This document shows, piece by piece, positions 15,277 through 16,425 of a stretch of DNA of 16,425 nt; positions within the stretch are counted from its first letter, which is position 1; every line of letters starts with the position of its first letter. The DNA comes from Pseudomonadota bacterium (GTDB lineage: Bacteria > Myxococcota_A > Polyangia > Fen-1088). The translations under genes and the position numbers were made by a program. A model generated the notes under the pieces. The model worked only from the letters and a program-made list of their open reading frames with translations, was not told the origin of the DNA and made no database searches. Location: the NCBI GenBank assembly GCA_017881285.1, contig JADGRD010000010.1:1-16425 (forward strand), given 5' to 3'.

Positions 15277-16425
15277 CTACCGACGGGGCCACCGCCGAGA
15301 CGGACGCCCCCTCCTTGTCGGATCCGGTGGGCTCAGTCCCCTGAGCGGGACAGTCATGATCGAACATTCGCCGTCGGGTGGCTTCATCGACGGTTTCCTC
15401 TTGCGGACCGCCCGTTTTATCGGGATTTCCACTGGGCTTCCCGCCCAACCACAGGCCTGGCAAACGGGACGTTCATAGAGCCGGTCCGGTTTCGTGGACA
15501 AGAAGCCGCGTTCGGGAGCAAGCCGCTGAGATGCGCAGGAGGGACAGGCGTCGGGGACGCCGCGCAGATGGCGAATGCATGCGGTCGTGAACAACCCGAG
15601 AGTCTGTTCCGTTGCTTCGATCGCAGCCTCAACGTCGTTGAAGTGGGAATTCCTCGCATGCGTGAGCCAGTTGACGAACTCCCAGCACTCCCTTGCCGTT
15701 GACTTGAGCAACCTTCGCCGTGCCTTCTGATTTCGTCCCGCCAGCGAAGCGTCGGCGATCAGCTCCGCCCATGCCAGGAAATTGGATACCTGCAGATCGG
15801 CGCCCACTGGGGCTGCGACGAACTCCTGCATGGCGTGGACTGTATCTAGAAGGCACTCGCGGCATCGCACCCCGAGCGCTTGATAATCTTCGATTTCCCG
15901 CGCAACCAAGACAGCTTCACGTGCTTGGTCCAGCGCCCTCCAGGCGGCCATCAGGGGTTCAACGTTCAGGTCACTGAGATCAGAACGGCCGCTTCGAGGT
16001 ATGCGAATACTGAGCCCGACGTGAAACGTGAGTGCGAGGTCCATATTGGGAAACTGCGATTGCGAATAGAGATTCGTCGGATTCGTTATCACCCACCAAC
16101 GCTCTTTGTCCGTGTGAACGTCCCAGATATCGTAGGTGGTTCCGTGAAGGCGCTCGCTGTAGACCTTCTGTAGAAGATCTACCCGTTCGTCCGGCGCCTG
16201 CGAAGCGAGATAGTCCACGACAGCTTGGCGCTCATCGTTGGTTGCGATTAGCATCGCGTGTCCGTTGAACTGGGATTCACCTGGGAACACTACCGCAATC
16301 TCGCCGCGATGGGCGCGGCGGACTATTGCGAGGTCAAGCACGACAGACGTCCGACGGAGCTGCCCCAAGTTGGATCGGACGGCGCGCAGGGGGAAGGAGG
16401 TGTCACGGCCGCCGGCGTGTGGAGC
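15277..16425 (-). CDS. Unrecognised protein with C-terminal zinc ribbon, probably cut by window edge
   Basis: The reading frame has no stop from 15277 to the end of the window, so the true start is probably outside. A TTG at 16368 could serve, but it lacks a ribosome site and the frame upstream (RDTSFPLRAVRSN) reads like protein. Visible parts: an N-terminal half with TTYDIWDVHTDKERWWVITN and a beta-like DLALTFHVGLSIRIPRS; a helical middle (about 3 helices, WRALDQAREAVLVAREIEDY and later ECWEFVNWLTHARNSHFND); then two CxxC pairs, CPSC and CQAC, spanning about 15451-15546, that form a zinc ribbon; and a basic Pro/Arg-rich tail. A further CxxC (RCREC) lies in the middle helix. Two counted 60-base lines (16021-16140) are 50% G+C against about 72% in bkdA1, suggesting recent transfer. 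The RNSH in the helical part loosely recalls HEPN domains, but that is too weak to assign. Function unknown. Confidence 0.68.
   Translation of the reverse strand, partial: APHAGGRDTSFPLRAVRSNLGQLRRTSVVLDLAIVRRAHRGEIAVVFPGESQFNGHAMLIATNDERQAVVDYLASQAPDERVDLLQKVYSERLHGTTYDIWDVHTDKERWWVITNPTNLYSQSQFPNMDLALTFHVGLSIRIPRSGRSDLSDLNVEPLMAAWRALDQAREAVLVAREIEDYQALGVRCRECLLDTVHAMQEFVAAPVGADLQVSNFLAWAELIADASLAGRNQKARRRLLKSTARECWEFVNWLTHARNSHFNDVEAAIEATEQTLGLFTTACIRHLRGVPDACPSCASQRLAPERGFLSTKPDRLYERPVCQACGWAGSPVEIPIKRAVRKRKPSMKPPDGECSIMTVPLRGLSPPDPTRRGRPSRRWPRR

Noticed and set aside
15451..16425. HEPN ribonuclease or toxin identity for the zinc-ribbon protein
   Set aside because: The RNSH segment does not fit the usual R-x4-6-H spacing and no partner antitoxin gene is visible, so the idea was not used as an annotation.

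Overview
The window is GC-rich, with strong third-position G/C bias (the E1-alpha gene is about 72% G+C in a counted stretch). It carries a Gram-negative envelope gene set: a FadL-type porin, a second outer-membrane barrel, a LolA-like periplasmic protein and lipoproteins. Together with a branched-chain keto-acid dehydrogenase operon and poorly conserved large envelope proteins, this suggests a Myxococcota/deltaproteobacterial-type genome. That placement is inference; no rRNA or other phylogenetic marker is present.

Region 1 (1-7207, all minus strand). Reading in transcription order from 7207 down: a lipoprotein of unknown function, a FadL/OmpP1-type outer-membrane lipid transporter, and a secreted protein resembling the chalcone-isomerase-like fold. 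A gap of about 156 bases with a candidate promoter follows. Next come a thiolase-fold KAS III/OleA-like condensing enzyme, a beta-barrel outer-membrane protein whose start overlaps its stop by 8 bases, a LolA-like outer-membrane lipoprotein-sorting protein 13 bases further on, and the 5' part of cysD (sulfate adenylyltransferase subunit 2), cut by the window edge. Apart from cysD these genes look like two adjacent transcription units for making and moving a lipid across the envelope.

Region 2 (7208-9563, plus strand). A divergent intergenic region with three tandem 11-bp repeats precedes a six-helix membrane histidine kinase. Its phospho-acceptor H-box is intact, but its ATP-binding N and G1 boxes are degenerate. 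A secreted YceI-family lipid-binding protein follows.

Region 3 (9568-11523, minus strand). One large secreted protein of unknown family (651 aa) has a barrel-like middle and a helical C-terminus. It converges on yceI with only 4 bases between stops and is divergent from the next operon.

Region 4 (11710-15071, plus strand). A tight three-gene operon encodes the branched-chain 2-oxo-acid dehydrogenase complex in the unusual order E1-beta, E2, E1-alpha, with no E3 in view. It should make isobutyryl-, isovaleryl- and 2-methylbutyryl-CoA, which many myxobacteria use as primers for iso-fatty acids.

Region 5 (15072-16425). About 200 featureless bases are followed by a minus-strand gene of clearly lower G+C (50% in a counted 120-base stretch). 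It encodes an unrecognised protein with a C-terminal zinc ribbon, probably continues beyond the window, and looks like the edge of an accessory or transferred segment.

No tRNA, rRNA, CRISPR array, insertion sequence or phage gene was seen. No intergenic stretch exceeds 300 bases.
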